DNA of 64,000 nucleotides from the NCBI RefSeq assembly GCF_018604545.1, contig NZ_CP075896.1, positions 2,852,001-2,916,000 on the forward strand, given 5' to 3'. Under the pieces are notes generated by a model. That model did no database searches. It was not told the origin of the DNA and saw nothing but the letters and a program-made list of their open reading frames with translations. This stretch comes from Streptomyces koelreuteriae (GTDB lineage Bacteria > Actinomycetota > Actinomycetes > Streptomycetales > Streptomycetaceae). This document shows positions 50,881 to 59,511 of the stretch, piece after piece. The translations under genes were made by a program, and so were the position numbers. Every line of letters begins with the position of its first letter. Position 1 is the first letter of the stretch.

Positions 50881-52350
50881 CTACTCGACTCGGCGTAGAG
50901 CGTCAGCGGGTCGGAGTCGTGAAGCCCTCCAGCCGCCGAACGCACCGGCGATCAGACCGCCCGCCACCGCCAGCCCCACCGCCAGCGCGATCGTCGTCAG
51001 GGCGACCGGTGCGGTGAGGGCGACGTCGAGGGTCTTCGTCGCGGCCTGGCGGCCGGGTCCGCCGAAGCCGCCTCTGAGGCCCTCACCGCCCCCGGAGCCC
51101 AACTGCGCCTGAAGCGTCGGGCTGACAGCGGTCACCGCATACGCCCCCGCCAGCCCCAGCGCGATGCCCAGCACCCCGCCCACCAGCCCGTTGACGACCG
51201 CCTCGCCCACCACCTGACGGGTCACCCGCCCCGACTTCCAGCCCAGCGCCTTGAGCGTGCCGAACTCGCGGACGCGACGGGAGACCGCCGAGGACGTGAG
51301 CAGGCCCGCGACCAGGAACGCGGCCACGAGCACCACGACCGACAGCCACTTGCCGACGCTCGCTGCCAGCGAGGACGCCGTGGACAGTGAGCCGGACACC
51401 GTGTCAGCGAGGTCGGCGGAGGTCGTCACCGTCGTACCGGAGATGTTCTTCTGCAGGGCCGCCTTGACGGAGTCGATGCGCTGCGAGTCGGTCGCCTTGA
51501 CATAGATCGTGGTGACCTTGTCCTTCGCGTCGGCCAGCGTCTGCGCGCGCCTCAGCGGGATGTAGAGGTTGGCGGCCGCGTCCCCGCTGTCGGCCGTGGC
51601 GATGCCGACGACCTGGAACTTCGTGCCCTTGACGGTGACCGTGGACCCCGCCTTGAGCTTCTTCTCCTTGGCGTACGCCGCGTCCGCGACGGCGACCTTG
51701 GCGTCGGTCTCGCTCGTCTTGAACGTACGGCCGCTGGTGATCTTGGAGGAGGTCAGCGGGCCGAGGGCCGGCTTGGTGACGTCCGTGCCGTAGACGGAGT
51801 AGCTGTTGACGTCGAAGTCGGCGCCGCCGCCCTCGACCCGGCCCTGCGGGGACGGCTGGGCTCCCCCGAGGCCGCCGCCCCGGCCGCCTTCCTGCCCGCC
51901 GCCTTCCTGTCCTCCGCTCTCGCCCTGCTGGAACCGGCCGCGCGTGAACTCGCCGCTGACCTTGACGACCTGGAGGCTCAGCCCGCCCACCGCGTCCGCG
52001 ACCCCGCTCTGCGCGTCGACCTTGCCCACGGTCGAGCCCGCCAGCGTCTGGAGGCCCTGCACCATGACGCGGTCGCTGCTCTGCTCACCGCCGGAGTCGT
52101 CGTCCTGGGCGTCGAAGCGGAAGCGCGGCCGCTCGGAGCCGCTGCCGGGCGGTGCGGCGGCCTTGGTGACGGTCATGTCCGTGCCCAGCCCGTAGAGGGA
52201 CTGGAGGACCTTGTCCTGGGCCTTGCTCATGCCGGCGGACACGGAGGTGACGACGATGACCAGCGCGATACCCAGCGCGAGGCCTGAGGCGACGACGAGG
52301 GCCGCCTTTCTGCGGCGGCGCAGCTCGCGCCTCAGATAGGTGAAGAACAT
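50881..52350 (-). CDS. MacB-type ABC transporter permease (FtsX fold)
   Basis: A 489-residue permease with one N-terminal helix (about residues 17-40), a large extracytoplasmic domain (about 45-330) and three C-terminal helices ending WRASRLRPADALRRVE, the FtsX/MacB signature. The periplasmic-like domain contains an unusual Gly/Glu/Gln-rich low-complexity insert near residues 140-165 (ESGGQEGGGQEGG). It encodes the membrane half of the exporter whose ATPase follows. The substrate is unknown. A strong hairpin upstream separates it from the L,D-transpeptidase gene. Confidence 0.9.
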   Translation of the reverse strand: MFFTYLRRELRRRRKAALVVASGLALGIALVIVVTSVSAGMSKAQDKVLQSLYGLGTDMTVTKAAAPPGSGSERPRFRFDAQDDDSGGEQSSDRVMVQGLQTLAGSTVGKVDAQSGVADAVGGLSLQVVKVSGEFTRGRFQQGESGGQEGGGQEGGRGGGLGGAQPSPQGRVEGGGADFDVNSYSVYGTDVTKPALGPLTSSKITSGRTFKTSETDAKVAVADAAYAKEKKLKAGSTVTVKGTKFQVVGIATADSGDAAANLYIPLRRAQTLADAKDKVTTIYVKATDSQRIDSVKAALQKNISGTTVTTSADLADTVSGSLSTASSLAASVGKWLSVVVLVAAFLVAGLLTSSAVSRRVREFGTLKALGWKSGRVTRQVVGEAVVNGLVGGVLGIALGLAGAYAVTAVSPTLQAQLGSGGGEGLRGGFGGPGRQAATKTLDVALTAPVALTTIALAVGLAVAGGLIAGAFGGWRASRLRPADALRRVE

Positions 52351-52428
52351 GGCCGCAAGCTAGGGACGGTCTGTGATGAGGACTTGAGCCACGCATAAGA
52401 GGTGGATGAGAAGAGCCGGGAGAAACGA

Positions 52429-52475
52429 CGGAAGCCGCCGTCCGTCCCTGTTTCCAGGGCGGGCGGCGGCTTCCG
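52429..52475. terminator. 19-bp hairpin downstream of the L,D-transpeptidase gene
   Basis: Bases 52429-52447 pair with 52457-52475, 19 bp with two G-T wobbles and a 9-base loop; the outermost 12 bp (CGGAAGCCGCCG) are perfect. Confidence 0.8.
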
Positions 52476-52503
52476 TTCAGGAGCTGCCGGAGCAGGCGGA
52501 CCG

Positions 52504-53769
52504 TCAGACGGCGGAACCGGCCTTCCAGTCGGCCCAGCTCATGTTCCAGCCGTTGAGGCCGTTGTCCGGCGCGACCGTCTTGTCGCCGGTGTTCTGGACG
52601 ACGACCACGTCACCGAGGATCGAGTTGTTGTAGAACCACGCGCCCGGCGTCTTCGGGTCGTCGGCGCCCTTCACGTCCTGGAGGCCGACGCAGCCGTGGC
52701 TGGTGTTCGCGCTGCCGAAGATGGACTTCGCGCCCCAGTAGTTGCCGTGGAGGAAGGTGCCGCTGGCGGAGAGGCGGATGGCGTGCGGCACGTCCTTGAT
52801 GTCGTACTCGCCCTTGCCGTCGTCGTCCGTGAAGCCCACGGTCGCGCCGTTCATGCGCGTCTCCTTGAACTTCTCGGACATCACCATGATGCCCTCGTAG
52901 GTCTTGTTCTCGGGCGAGCCGGCGGAGATCGGGATGGTCCGCACGGTCTTGCCGTCCTGCGTGATCTTCATCTGCTTGGTCTTCGCGTCGACGTACGAGA
53001 CCTGGTTGCGGCCGATCTTGAAGGTGACCGTCTTCTGCTGGACGCCGTAGACACCCTTGGCGCCCTCGACGCCGTCGAGGTCGAGCTTCAGCGTGACGGT
53101 GGAGCCTTCCTTCCAGTACTCGTCGGGGCGGCAGTCCATGCGGTTGGCGTTGAACCAGTGGCAGGCGACCTCCTGGCCGCCGGTCGTGCTGACCTTGATG
53201 CCCTTCTGGACGGCGGCCTTGTTGGTGATCGCCTTGTCGAAGTTGATCGAGACCGGCATGCCGACGCCGACGGTGGTGCCGTCGTCCGGCGTGAAGTTGC
53301 CGATGAAGCTGTTGGCCGGGGAGACCGTGGTGAAGGAGGCGTTCTCGTGGGCGACCCGGCCGTCGGAGTCCTTCGCCTCGGCGGAGAGCTTGTAGTTCGT
53401 GGAGCGCTCCAGCTGGGCGCTGGGCTTCCAGCTCTTCTTGTCGGCGGATATCTCGCCACCGACCTCCTTGCCGTCGGACGTCGTCATCGTGACGTCCGTG
53501 AGCGTGCCCTTGCTGACGGTGACGGCGGCGGAGTTGTTGATGGAGGCGTTGTCGGAGCCGTCCTCGGGCGTGATCTTGATCTGGGCCGCGGAGGTCTTCT
53601 TCGCCGCGGCCTCGTCGACCTTCGACTGGGAGCTGTCGCCGCCGTCACTCCCGGAGGCGTTGTCGTCGCCGCCGGTACAGGCCGAGAGCGCCAGCACTCC
53701 TCCGAGCAGTGCGGACGCGACCGCCAGGCCCTTGCGCCGCTTACTGACCGTTATCACACGCTTCTCCAT
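52504..53769 (-). CDS. L,D-transpeptidase lipoprotein
   Basis: A 421-residue cell-wall enzyme. The lipoprotein signal ends in a lipobox (LALSAC). It is followed by a Ser/Asp-rich linker and Ig-like domains (about residues 60-240), then a YkuD catalytic domain with the HGNYWG... SHGCVGLQ signature carrying the catalytic Cys and His. The enzyme makes 3-3 crosslinks in peptidoglycan, working at the outer face of the membrane. The ATG at 53769 follows GGGGAAA; a GTG four codons later (53757) has a well-placed GGAGAAG and is an equal alternative. A GGAAC sequence 112 bases upstream resembles an ECF -35, but no matching -10 is evident. Confidence 0.92.
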   Translation of the reverse strand: MEKRVITVSKRRKGLAVASALLGGVLALSACTGGDDNASGSDGGDSSQSKVDEAAAKKTSAAQIKITPEDGSDNASINNSAAVTVSKGTLTDVTMTTSDGKEVGGEISADKKSWKPSAQLERSTNYKLSAEAKDSDGRVAHENASFTTVSPANSFIGNFTPDDGTTVGVGMPVSINFDKAITNKAAVQKGIKVSTTGGQEVACHWFNANRMDCRPDEYWKEGSTVTLKLDLDGVEGAKGVYGVQQKTVTFKIGRNQVSYVDAKTKQMKITQDGKTVRTIPISAGSPENKTYEGIMVMSEKFKETRMNGATVGFTDDDGKGEYDIKDVPHAIRLSASGTFLHGNYWGAKSIFGSANTSHGCVGLQDVKGADDPKTPGAWFYNNSILGDVVVVQNTGDKTVAPDNGLNGWNMSWADWKAGSAV

Positions 53770-53962
53770 CGTTGCCGATTTCCCCAAGACCCCGAGTGTG
53801 TCCCCGTCAAAGACCAAGTGCCCCCGCGCGGACTCGTGAGTCCTCGTCGAGACCTTTCAACGCTACGACCGGTTCGTCCGGTTCCCCATGGCGCACAAGT
53901 GTGGGGATCACCACGTCCACCACATGCGCCAGGTGCGTCACGTCCCCCGTTTGAGACGAGAA

Positions 53963-53992
53963 GACCCCGGGCGGCGGTTGCCGCCCGGGGTC
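53963..53992. terminator. Perfect 13-bp hairpin after the 54012 gene
   Basis: GACCCCGGGCGGC (53963-53975) pairs with GCCGCCCGGGGTC (53980-53992) around a four-base loop. It has a T-run on the plus-strand side (53997-54001). Confidence 0.85.
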
Positions 53993-54011
53993 GATGTTTT
54001 TCCGGGCAGCC

Positions 54012-54341
54012 TCAGCCGAGGTTGTCGTCTTCATCATCCTCGTCGTAGTCCCACTCCGGCGAATCGGGGTCGTACTCGATCCTCTCGCTGCTCCAGGAGG
54101 CCTGCTGGAGTTCGACCCCCGGAACCTGGCTGACCAGGTCGAACGGGTCCACGAGGTACGCGAGGGCCTCAGCGGTGTCTTCCGTCACAGCGCTCTCGGC
54201 GTGTACCCGTTCCGACGCCGGCAACTCGGCGTCGTCGGCGATCCGGCGCAGCGCGGACTTGGTGACCGCGTCCGCGTCGCCGACCTCCAGAACGAGTTCC
54301 ACCCGAACCCGCACAAAACGTGATTCCTCAGGAGTGCTCAT
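54012..54341 (-). CDS. Small acidic hypothetical protein
   Basis: A 109-residue cytoplasmic protein, very acidic at the C-terminus (DYDEDDEDDNLG) with an N-terminal beta-strand segment FVRVRVELVLEVGDADAV. I do not recognise a domain. It begins at the ATG at 54341, with no strong ribosome site. The codon bias is typical of the region, and it is closed by a perfect hairpin. It is encoded divergently from the sortase-substrate gene. Confidence 0.75.
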   Translation of the reverse strand: MSTPEESRFVRVRVELVLEVGDADAVTKSALRRIADDAELPASERVHAESAVTEDTAEALAYLVDPFDLVSQVPGVELQQASWSSERIEYDPDSPEWDYDEDDEDDNLG

Positions 54342-54450
54342 GGCGGGAGCGTACGTCCGGGGCCTCCCGTGACTTTCCCGTGACCCGCGCCTTTTACTAA
54401 CATCACCCCACACGGCCAATTCGCCAGTGCCACAAGGGGATCGATATTCC

Positions 54451-54765
54451 GTGTCATCCGCTCGCCGTCCGTTGCTGACCGCCACCGCCGCGGCGTCCCT
54501 GCTGGGGGCCCTGTGGTTCGTCCCGTCCGCCAACGCGACGTCGGACTCCCCGGTGAGAGACGCGGTCTCGGCGACCCCGTCGCCGCAGGTCACAGAGCAG
54601 GCGCGGATCGCGGCCACGACCGCGGGCAACACCGTCACGGACACCCGCCTCGCCGACACGGGCAGCTTCGACAGCACCCCCTACGTGGCCGGCGGCACGA
54701 TGTTCCTCATGCTGGGCGCGGGCTTCGTCGCCTACTCGGTCCGCCGGGAACGGCTCGGCTTCTGA
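54451..54765 (+). CDS. Small surface protein with LAxTG sortase-E sorting signal
   Basis: A 104-residue protein. A signal peptide (LLTATAAASLLGALWFVPSA) is followed by a short Thr/Ser/Ala-rich segment, the pentapeptide LADTG (about residue 68-72), a hydrophobic helix (GGTMFLMLGAGFVAYSV) and a basic tail RRERLGF. This is a full cell-wall sorting signal of the class E (SrtE) type used in Streptomyces. The mature piece is only about 45 residues, similar in plan to short chaplin-like surface proteins but without a chaplin domain. Start GTG at 54451. Confidence 0.85.
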   Translation: MSSARRPLLTATAAASLLGALWFVPSANATSDSPVRDAVSATPSPQVTEQARIAATTAGNTVTDTRLADTGSFDSTPYVAGGTMFLMLGAGFVAYSVRRERLGF

Positions 54766-54791
54766 GCGCACTTGGCGCAAGGGCGACCGCC

Positions 54792-54821
54792 CCGGGGCCC
54801 TGCCACCCGGCAAGGCCCCGG
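54792..54821. terminator. Hairpin between convergent sortase-substrate and hutH genes
   Basis: CCGGGGCC (54792-54799) pairs with GGCCCCGG (54814-54821), with one mismatch, then TGCC/GGCA inside and a four-base loop. Confidence 0.7.
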
Positions 54822-54835
54822 CCGCGTTCGTCGTA

Positions 54836-56380
54836 CTACTGGAGCGGCCCGGTGACCGTCTCCACAGCGGCGAGCAGCCGCCCGTCGCGCACGAAGGCGT
54901 CCGCGGCGGCCAGGTCGGGCGCCAGGAACCGGTCCGGACCGGGGCCCTGAACTCCCGCTTCCCGTACGGCGTCGAGGACCGCCCGTGTCGCGGGCGCGGG
55001 CGTCAGGCCCTCGCGCAGTTCGACGGCGCGGGTGGCGGCGTACAGCTCGACGGCGAGGACCCGGGTGAGGTTGTCGACGGCCGTGCGCAGCTTGCGCGCC
55101 GCCGACCAGCCCATCGAGACATGGTCCTCCTGCATCGCGGAGGACGGGATCGAGTCGGCGGACGCCGGTACGGCGAGCCGCTTCAGCTCGCTCACCAGCG
55201 CGGCCTGCGTGTACTGAGCGATCATCAGGCCCGAGTCCACACCGGCGTCGTCGGCGAGGAACGGCGGCAGGCCGTGGCTGCGGTTCTTGTCGAGCAGCCG
55301 GTCGGTGCGCCGCTCGGCGATGGAGCCGAGGTCGGCGGCGGCGATGGCGAGGAAGTCCAGGACGTAGGCGACGGGCGCCCCGTGGAAGTTGCCGTTGGAC
55401 TCCACCCGTCCGTCGGGCAGCACCACCGGGTTGTCCACCGCCGAGGCCAGCTCGCGGTCGGCGACCAGCCGGGCGTGGGCCATGGTGTCCCGCCCGGCCC
55501 CGGCGACCTGCGGGGCGCAGCGCACCGAGTAGGCGTCCTGGACGCGCGGGGCGTCGTCCTGGTGGTGCCCGGTCAGGCCCGAACCCTTCAGCACGGCCAG
55601 CATGTTGGCGGCACTGGCGGCCTGCCCCGGGTGCGGCCGGATGGCGTGCAGTTCGGGGGCGAGGACCCGGTCGGTGCCGAGCAGGGCCTCCATCGACAGG
55701 GCGGCCGTGATGTCGGCGGACCGGTAGAGCGTGTCCAGGTCGGCCAGGGCCATGACCAGCATGCCGAGCATGCCGTCGGTGCCGTTGAGGAGGGCGAGGC
55801 CCTCCTTCTCACGCAGTTCGACCGGCTGGATGCCGTGCGCGGCGAGGAGTTCGGCGGCCGGGCGTACGACACCGTCGGGGCCCTCGGCGTCGCCCTCGCC
55901 CATCAGCGCGAGGGCGCAGTGGGACAGCGGCGCGAGGTCGCCGGAGCAGCCGAGGGAGCCGTACTCGTGCACGACCGGGGTGATCCCGGCGTTGAGGAGG
56001 TCGGCCATGGTCTGCGCGACCTCGGGCCGTACGCCCGTGCGCCCGGAGCAGACGGTCTTCAGCCGCAGGAACATCAGGGCGCGCACGACCTCCCGCTCCA
56101 CCCTCGGCCCCATCCCGGCGGCGTGCGAGCGGACGATGTTGCGCTGGAGCTGTGCGCGCAGCTCGGGGCTGATGTGCCGGGTCGCCAGGGCCCCGAAGCC
56201 GGTGCTCACGCCGTACACGGGGTCCGGCTTGGCCGCCAGCGCCTCGACGATCTCGCGGGCCGCGGCGAGGGCGGCCACCGCCTCCCCGGAGAGCTCGACG
56301 CGGGCTCCGGCACGCGCCACGGCGAGCACGTCGGACGCGGTCACGCCGGACGTCCCCACCACCACAGTGTGCATATCCAT
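54836..56380 (-). CDS. hutH: Histidine ammonia-lyase
   Basis: A 514-residue enzyme that deaminates L-histidine to urocanate using a self-formed MIO cofactor. The MIO tripeptide sits in GSLGCSGDLAPLSH, that is Cys-Ser-Gly instead of the usual Ala-Ser-Gly, as in the S. griseus enzyme. The catalytic Tyr in DPVYGVSTGFGAL and ESNGNFHGAP are also present. The ATG at 56380 gives the MDMHTVVVGTSG N-terminus known for Streptomyces HutH. No other hut genes are adjacent. Histidine use is usually induced by urocanate. Confidence 0.96.
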   Translation of the reverse strand: MDMHTVVVGTSGVTASDVLAVARAGARVELSGEAVAALAAAREIVEALAAKPDPVYGVSTGFGALATRHISPELRAQLQRNIVRSHAAGMGPRVEREVVRALMFLRLKTVCSGRTGVRPEVAQTMADLLNAGITPVVHEYGSLGCSGDLAPLSHCALALMGEGDAEGPDGVVRPAAELLAAHGIQPVELREKEGLALLNGTDGMLGMLVMALADLDTLYRSADITAALSMEALLGTDRVLAPELHAIRPHPGQAASAANMLAVLKGSGLTGHHQDDAPRVQDAYSVRCAPQVAGAGRDTMAHARLVADRELASAVDNPVVLPDGRVESNGNFHGAPVAYVLDFLAIAAADLGSIAERRTDRLLDKNRSHGLPPFLADDAGVDSGLMIAQYTQAALVSELKRLAVPASADSIPSSAMQEDHVSMGWSAARKLRTAVDNLTRVLAVELYAATRAVELREGLTPAPATRAVLDAVREAGVQGPGPDRFLAPDLAAADAFVRDGRLLAAVETVTGPLQ

Positions 56381-56476
56381 ATTCAGGAGCGTACGCAGTG
56401 AATTCGATGATGTCACCACTGGGGACGGGCTCCGCCCCTTACCGATACGTCACACCCCCGGGCCGCTCCCCGACGG

Positions 56477-57631
56477 CTACGGCGCGTGCCGTCCGCGGAA
56501 GCGCCGGCGCTCCCCGTCGGCCCCCTTGGACGGCTCGTCCGCCAGCCGCATGACGGGGTCGTCGGGCCCGGCCCGGCCCGCGACCACCGGCCGCGCGGCC
56601 CGCTCGGCCTTGGCCCGGTACTGGGCCGCGTCCGCGAGCCGGAACAGCCGCCGCGCGGAGCGTACGGGCCCGATCGGGTCCTCCGTGGAGGCGACCCCGC
56701 AGGCCACGCCCTCCCCGAGTTCCAACTCGGACGCCCGGCGGCACAGTTCACCGGCCGCCTTCACCACCTGGTCGGCGGGCGGCCCGACCGCGAGCAGACA
56801 GAACTCGTCCCCGCCGAGCCGTGCCGCGAGCGCCCCCGGCAGCATGGCCCCGCACAGCGACAGCACCGAGCCGAACCGCTCCAGGAGCCGGTCGCCGACG
56901 GCGTGCCCATGGGTGTCGTTGACCTGCTTGAGCCCGTTCAGATCGCAGACGACGAGGCTGACGACCACGCCGTCCCTGCGGTGTCGCTCGATGGCCTGCT
57001 CCAGGCGTACGTCCACGGCACGGCGGTTGGCGAGTCCCGTCAGCGCGTCGGTGAACGCGAGCCGCCGGGCCTCCTCCAGCCGCTCGGTCTGGGCGATGCC
57101 GGCGGCGACGACGGAGGCCAGGACGGTGGCGAAATCGGCGTCGGCCCGCGCGAAGACGGCCTCACCGGCCGGCCGGGCGACATACAGCTCGCCCCAGGCC
57201 CGCCCGTGCAGCACGATCGGCGCGACCACGCAGCAGCCGCGGCCCCGGCGGCGCAGAGCCGCGACGCGCTGATGGCAGTACCCGGGGCGCCGCCCGGCGG
57301 CGGGCCCCTCGGCGGTCTCCACCCACGCGTCGGGCTCCCCACCCCCGGCCGCCCACCGCTCGTGCAGGAACTCGGTGATCTCCGCGAACTGGTGCACCGG
57401 ATAGGCCTCGTCCTCGGGGAACTCCTCCTCCCCGTCGGCGAGCGCCCCCACGTTCACGAGGACTTTCAGCCGCCCGAGTTCCCGCTCCCACACCGACAGC
57501 GCGGCGAAACTCCCGCCCAGCGCCCGGCACGCCCCGGCAGCCGCCGCACGCCACGCCTCACGCGACCCGTGCGCGGCCGCCATCCCCTGAGCCAACGCGA
57601 CGACGGCCAGCAGCCGTCTGTCCTCACCCAT
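56477..57631 (-). CDS. GAF-GGDEF diguanylate cyclase
   Basis: A 384-residue cytoplasmic protein. A GAF-like sensor (about residues 15-185) is followed by a linker helix and a GGDEF domain (about 193-350) with FTDALTGLANRRAVD and an intact active site GGDEF at 273-277. It should make cyclic di-GMP. No RxxD autoinhibitory site precedes GGDEF (the residues there are ALAARL). No EAL or membrane segment. The C-terminal 40 residues are basic and of low complexity. The start is ambiguous between GTG 57634 and ATG 57631. Cyclic di-GMP controls development in Streptomyces. Confidence 0.9.
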   Translation of the reverse strand: MGEDRRLLAVVALAQGMAAAHGSREAWRAAAAGACRALGGSFAALSVWERELGRLKVLVNVGALADGEEEFPEDEAYPVHQFAEITEFLHERWAAGGGEPDAWVETAEGPAAGRRPGYCHQRVAALRRRGRGCCVVAPIVLHGRAWGELYVARPAGEAVFARADADFATVLASVVAAGIAQTERLEEARRLAFTDALTGLANRRAVDVRLEQAIERHRRDGVVVSLVVCDLNGLKQVNDTHGHAVGDRLLERFGSVLSLCGAMLPGALAARLGGDEFCLLAVGPPADQVVKAAGELCRRASELELGEGVACGVASTEDPIGPVRSARRLFRLADAAQYRAKAERAARPVVAGRAGPDDPVMRLADEPSKGADGERRRFRGRHAP

Positions 57632-57717
57632 CACTCCAGGCTAGGGACTTTTCAGCCAATCTGTCCGGTAGACGACGCGAACGGGGAGCCTTTAGCTGCG
57701 GGCGCGCCCCGCCTCGT

Positions 57718-57804
57718 CTGCGGGCATGCGTGCCGCTAAGGGCGGCACGGGTGGGCGCAGGCGGCACCCCGCTACGCCGGGCTGCGGACCCACCCGCCCC
57801 CAGC
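57718..57804. repeat. Interspersed repeat, copy 1
   Basis: An approximately 87-bp sequence nearly matching the stretch at 60707-60792. Both begin CTGCGGGCATGCGTGCCGC, carry an internal hairpin (CGTGCCGC 57729-57736 with GCGGCACG 57742-57749), share GGGTGGGCGCAG, and end GCCCCCAGC. It lies downstream of the enoyl-CoA hydratase stop. Confidence 0.8.
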
Positions 57805-57837
57805 CCCAACCCCGAGCACCGGACAACAAACCCCAGC

Positions 57838-58638
57838 TCACTCCCCCGGCCACTCCGGCTTCCGCTTCTCGTTGAACGCCGCGACACCCTCCGCCCGGTC
57901 CCCGGAAAACGCCACAGCCCTCCACGCCGCGTCCTCCACCTCAAGCCCCGCCCGCAGATCCAACCCCTGCCCCAACCGCAACGCCCGCTTCGCCGCCCGC
58001 AACCCCACCGGCGAATTCCCCGCGATCCGAGACGCCAGCTCCAACGCCACCTCCCGGTCCCGCCCCTCCTCCACCACCTGATCGACCAGCCCCAACTCGC
58101 CCGCCTCCACGGCCTCCACCCGCCGCGCGGAGAAGATCAGCTCAGCCGCCCGAGCAGCCCCCACCCGACGCGGCAGCAGCTGCGTGCCCCCACCCCCGGG
58201 AATCACCCCCACCGACACCTCCGGCAGCCCCACCACCGCCGTACGGTCCGCCACGATCACGTCACAGGCGAGCGCCAGCTCGAACCCACCCCCCAGCGCG
58301 AACCCGTGCACCGCCGCCACCGTCGGCACCGGCACCTCCAGCACCCCGGTGTACGCCCCACGCGTCACCGGCCGCTGCCGCACCAGATCCGCGTCGCTGA
58401 AGGAGTTCCGCTCCTTCAGATCGGCCCCCACGCAGAACGCCCGCTCATGCGTCGAGGTCAGTACGACCACCCGTACGTCCCGGTCCTCCCCCAGCGCCGC
58501 ACACGCCCCGGCGACGGACCGCGCCATCTCGGTCGACACGGCGTTCATAGCCTTGGGCCGGTCGAGGACGAGCTCCGCGACACGCCCCTGCTCATGCCGC
58601 CGCACCAGCACGAAGTCCCCGAACCGTTCCTCACTCAT
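57838..58638 (-). CDS. Enoyl-CoA hydratase/isomerase family protein
   Basis: A 266-residue crotonase-fold enzyme. The oxyanion-hole segments AFCVGADLKERNSF (near residue 68) and GFALGGGFELALACD (near residue 112), plus a glutamate in GLPEVSVGVIPGGGGTQ, are typical of enoyl-CoA hydratases. It probably hydrates medium/short enoyl-CoA in fatty acid or branched-chain catabolism; exact substrate unknown. The start ATG at 58638 is 12 bases from a GTTAAC inverted repeat. Confidence 0.92.
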   Translation of the reverse strand: MSEERFGDFVLVRRHEQGRVAELVLDRPKAMNAVSTEMARSVAGACAALGEDRDVRVVVLTSTHERAFCVGADLKERNSFSDADLVRQRPVTRGAYTGVLEVPVPTVAAVHGFALGGGFELALACDVIVADRTAVVGLPEVSVGVIPGGGGTQLLPRRVGAARAAELIFSARRVEAVEAGELGLVDQVVEEGRDREVALELASRIAGNSPVGLRAAKRALRLGQGLDLRAGLEVEDAAWRAVAFSGDRAEGVAAFNEKRKPEWPGE

Positions 58639-58649
58639 GACACCCTCCG

Positions 58650-58665
58650 GTTAACGCGGGTTAAC
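58650..58665. promoter_or_regulatory. GTTAAC inverted repeat upstream of enoyl-CoA hydratase gene
   Basis: GTTAAC-GCGG-GTTAAC (58650-58665) is a perfect 6-bp inverted repeat in a GC-rich background, 12 bases from the start codon. It probably overlaps the promoter or transcription start. The binding protein is unknown. Confidence 0.5.
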
Positions 58666-58855
58666 AACCTCAGCGCCCCGATCATCGCAGCCGCACCCCC
58701 CGCACGAAAGAGCGGACGCGACCGGTTCCCACGCGATCACCCGCCCACCCGTTCGAGTGACATCACCTCAATTCCGGCCCGACCGCCCAAGGGAGCGCAT
58801 AGCGTGCGTCCGCCAATGGCGCACAGGGGGCGCGTGCGCAGCGGGAGGAACCGTG

Positions 58856-59497
58856 ATGAGGACGACGAACACGCCGACGAGGCCACAGCGGGACACCGGG
58901 GCGACGGAAACCGGCCTCTTCGCCCCCCGCGTCCGAGGCCGCCACCGCAAGCCCCGCTCCCCCAAGGCCCTGCTCGCCGCGGGCGGCCTCGCCCTGGCCG
59001 CCGGCGCCCTGAGCCTCGTACGCCTGACCTCCGGCCCGAGCCCCGACGGCGTCGGCACCGTCGAGGCCGGACCCAGCCCGGACCCGGTCACCACCGGCAC
59101 GGACACGGACCGGACCGCCGACACCGCCGCGACCTTCCCGGCCGCCACCCCCGAGGTCAGCCCCTCGTCACCCACGGCCCTGGGCGGCCTGACCCCGTCC
59201 CCGGCCACCCGGGGCGCACGCCCGGCCCCGACCGCCCCGGCCGACACCCGAAGCGCCACCACGACCGCCGCTCACAAGCCCACGACCATCCCCGACGCAC
59301 CGAACACCCCGGCACCGGCCACCCAGGGCGACGCCCCACGCCCGGCCCCGGCCACGCCCGCTCCACCGAGCCGGACCACGCCCGCCCCGGCGCCCGACCC
59401 CGAGAAACCGAAGAAACCGAAGAAACCGGACGACGACCCCGGCCTGTGCGTGCCGATCATCGGCCTGTGCGTGGACACACCGGGCCGCCCCGGCTGA
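58856..59497 (+). CDS. Pro/Thr-rich membrane-anchored protein
   Basis: A 213-residue protein. A basic cytoplasmic N-terminus of about 47 residues (including RGRHRKPRSPK), a single helix (ALLAAGGLALAAGALSLV) and a long extracytoplasmic tail rich in Pro, Thr, Ala and Ser that ends with a compact CVPIIGLCVDTPG motif holding two cysteines. No catalytic domain. GGGAGGAA precedes the ATG at 58856 (a GTG one codon before is possible). It is probably a wall-spanning or glycosylated protein; function unknown. The gene is convergent with the adenylate cyclase gene. Confidence 0.78.
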   Translation: MRTTNTPTRPQRDTGATETGLFAPRVRGRHRKPRSPKALLAAGGLALAAGALSLVRLTSGPSPDGVGTVEAGPSPDPVTTGTDTDRTADTAATFPAATPEVSPSSPTALGGLTPSPATRGARPAPTAPADTRSATTTAAHKPTTIPDAPNTPAPATQGDAPRPAPATPAPPSRTTPAPAPDPEKPKKPKKPDDDPGLCVPIIGLCVDTPGRPG

Positions 59498-59511
59498 CCG
59501 CCCCCGTCAGC

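Noticed and set aside
53881..53885. GGAAC as an ECF sigma factor promoter for the L,D-transpeptidase gene
   Set aside because: A -35-like box is visible on the minus strand, but no acceptable -10 box at 16-17 bases could be found.
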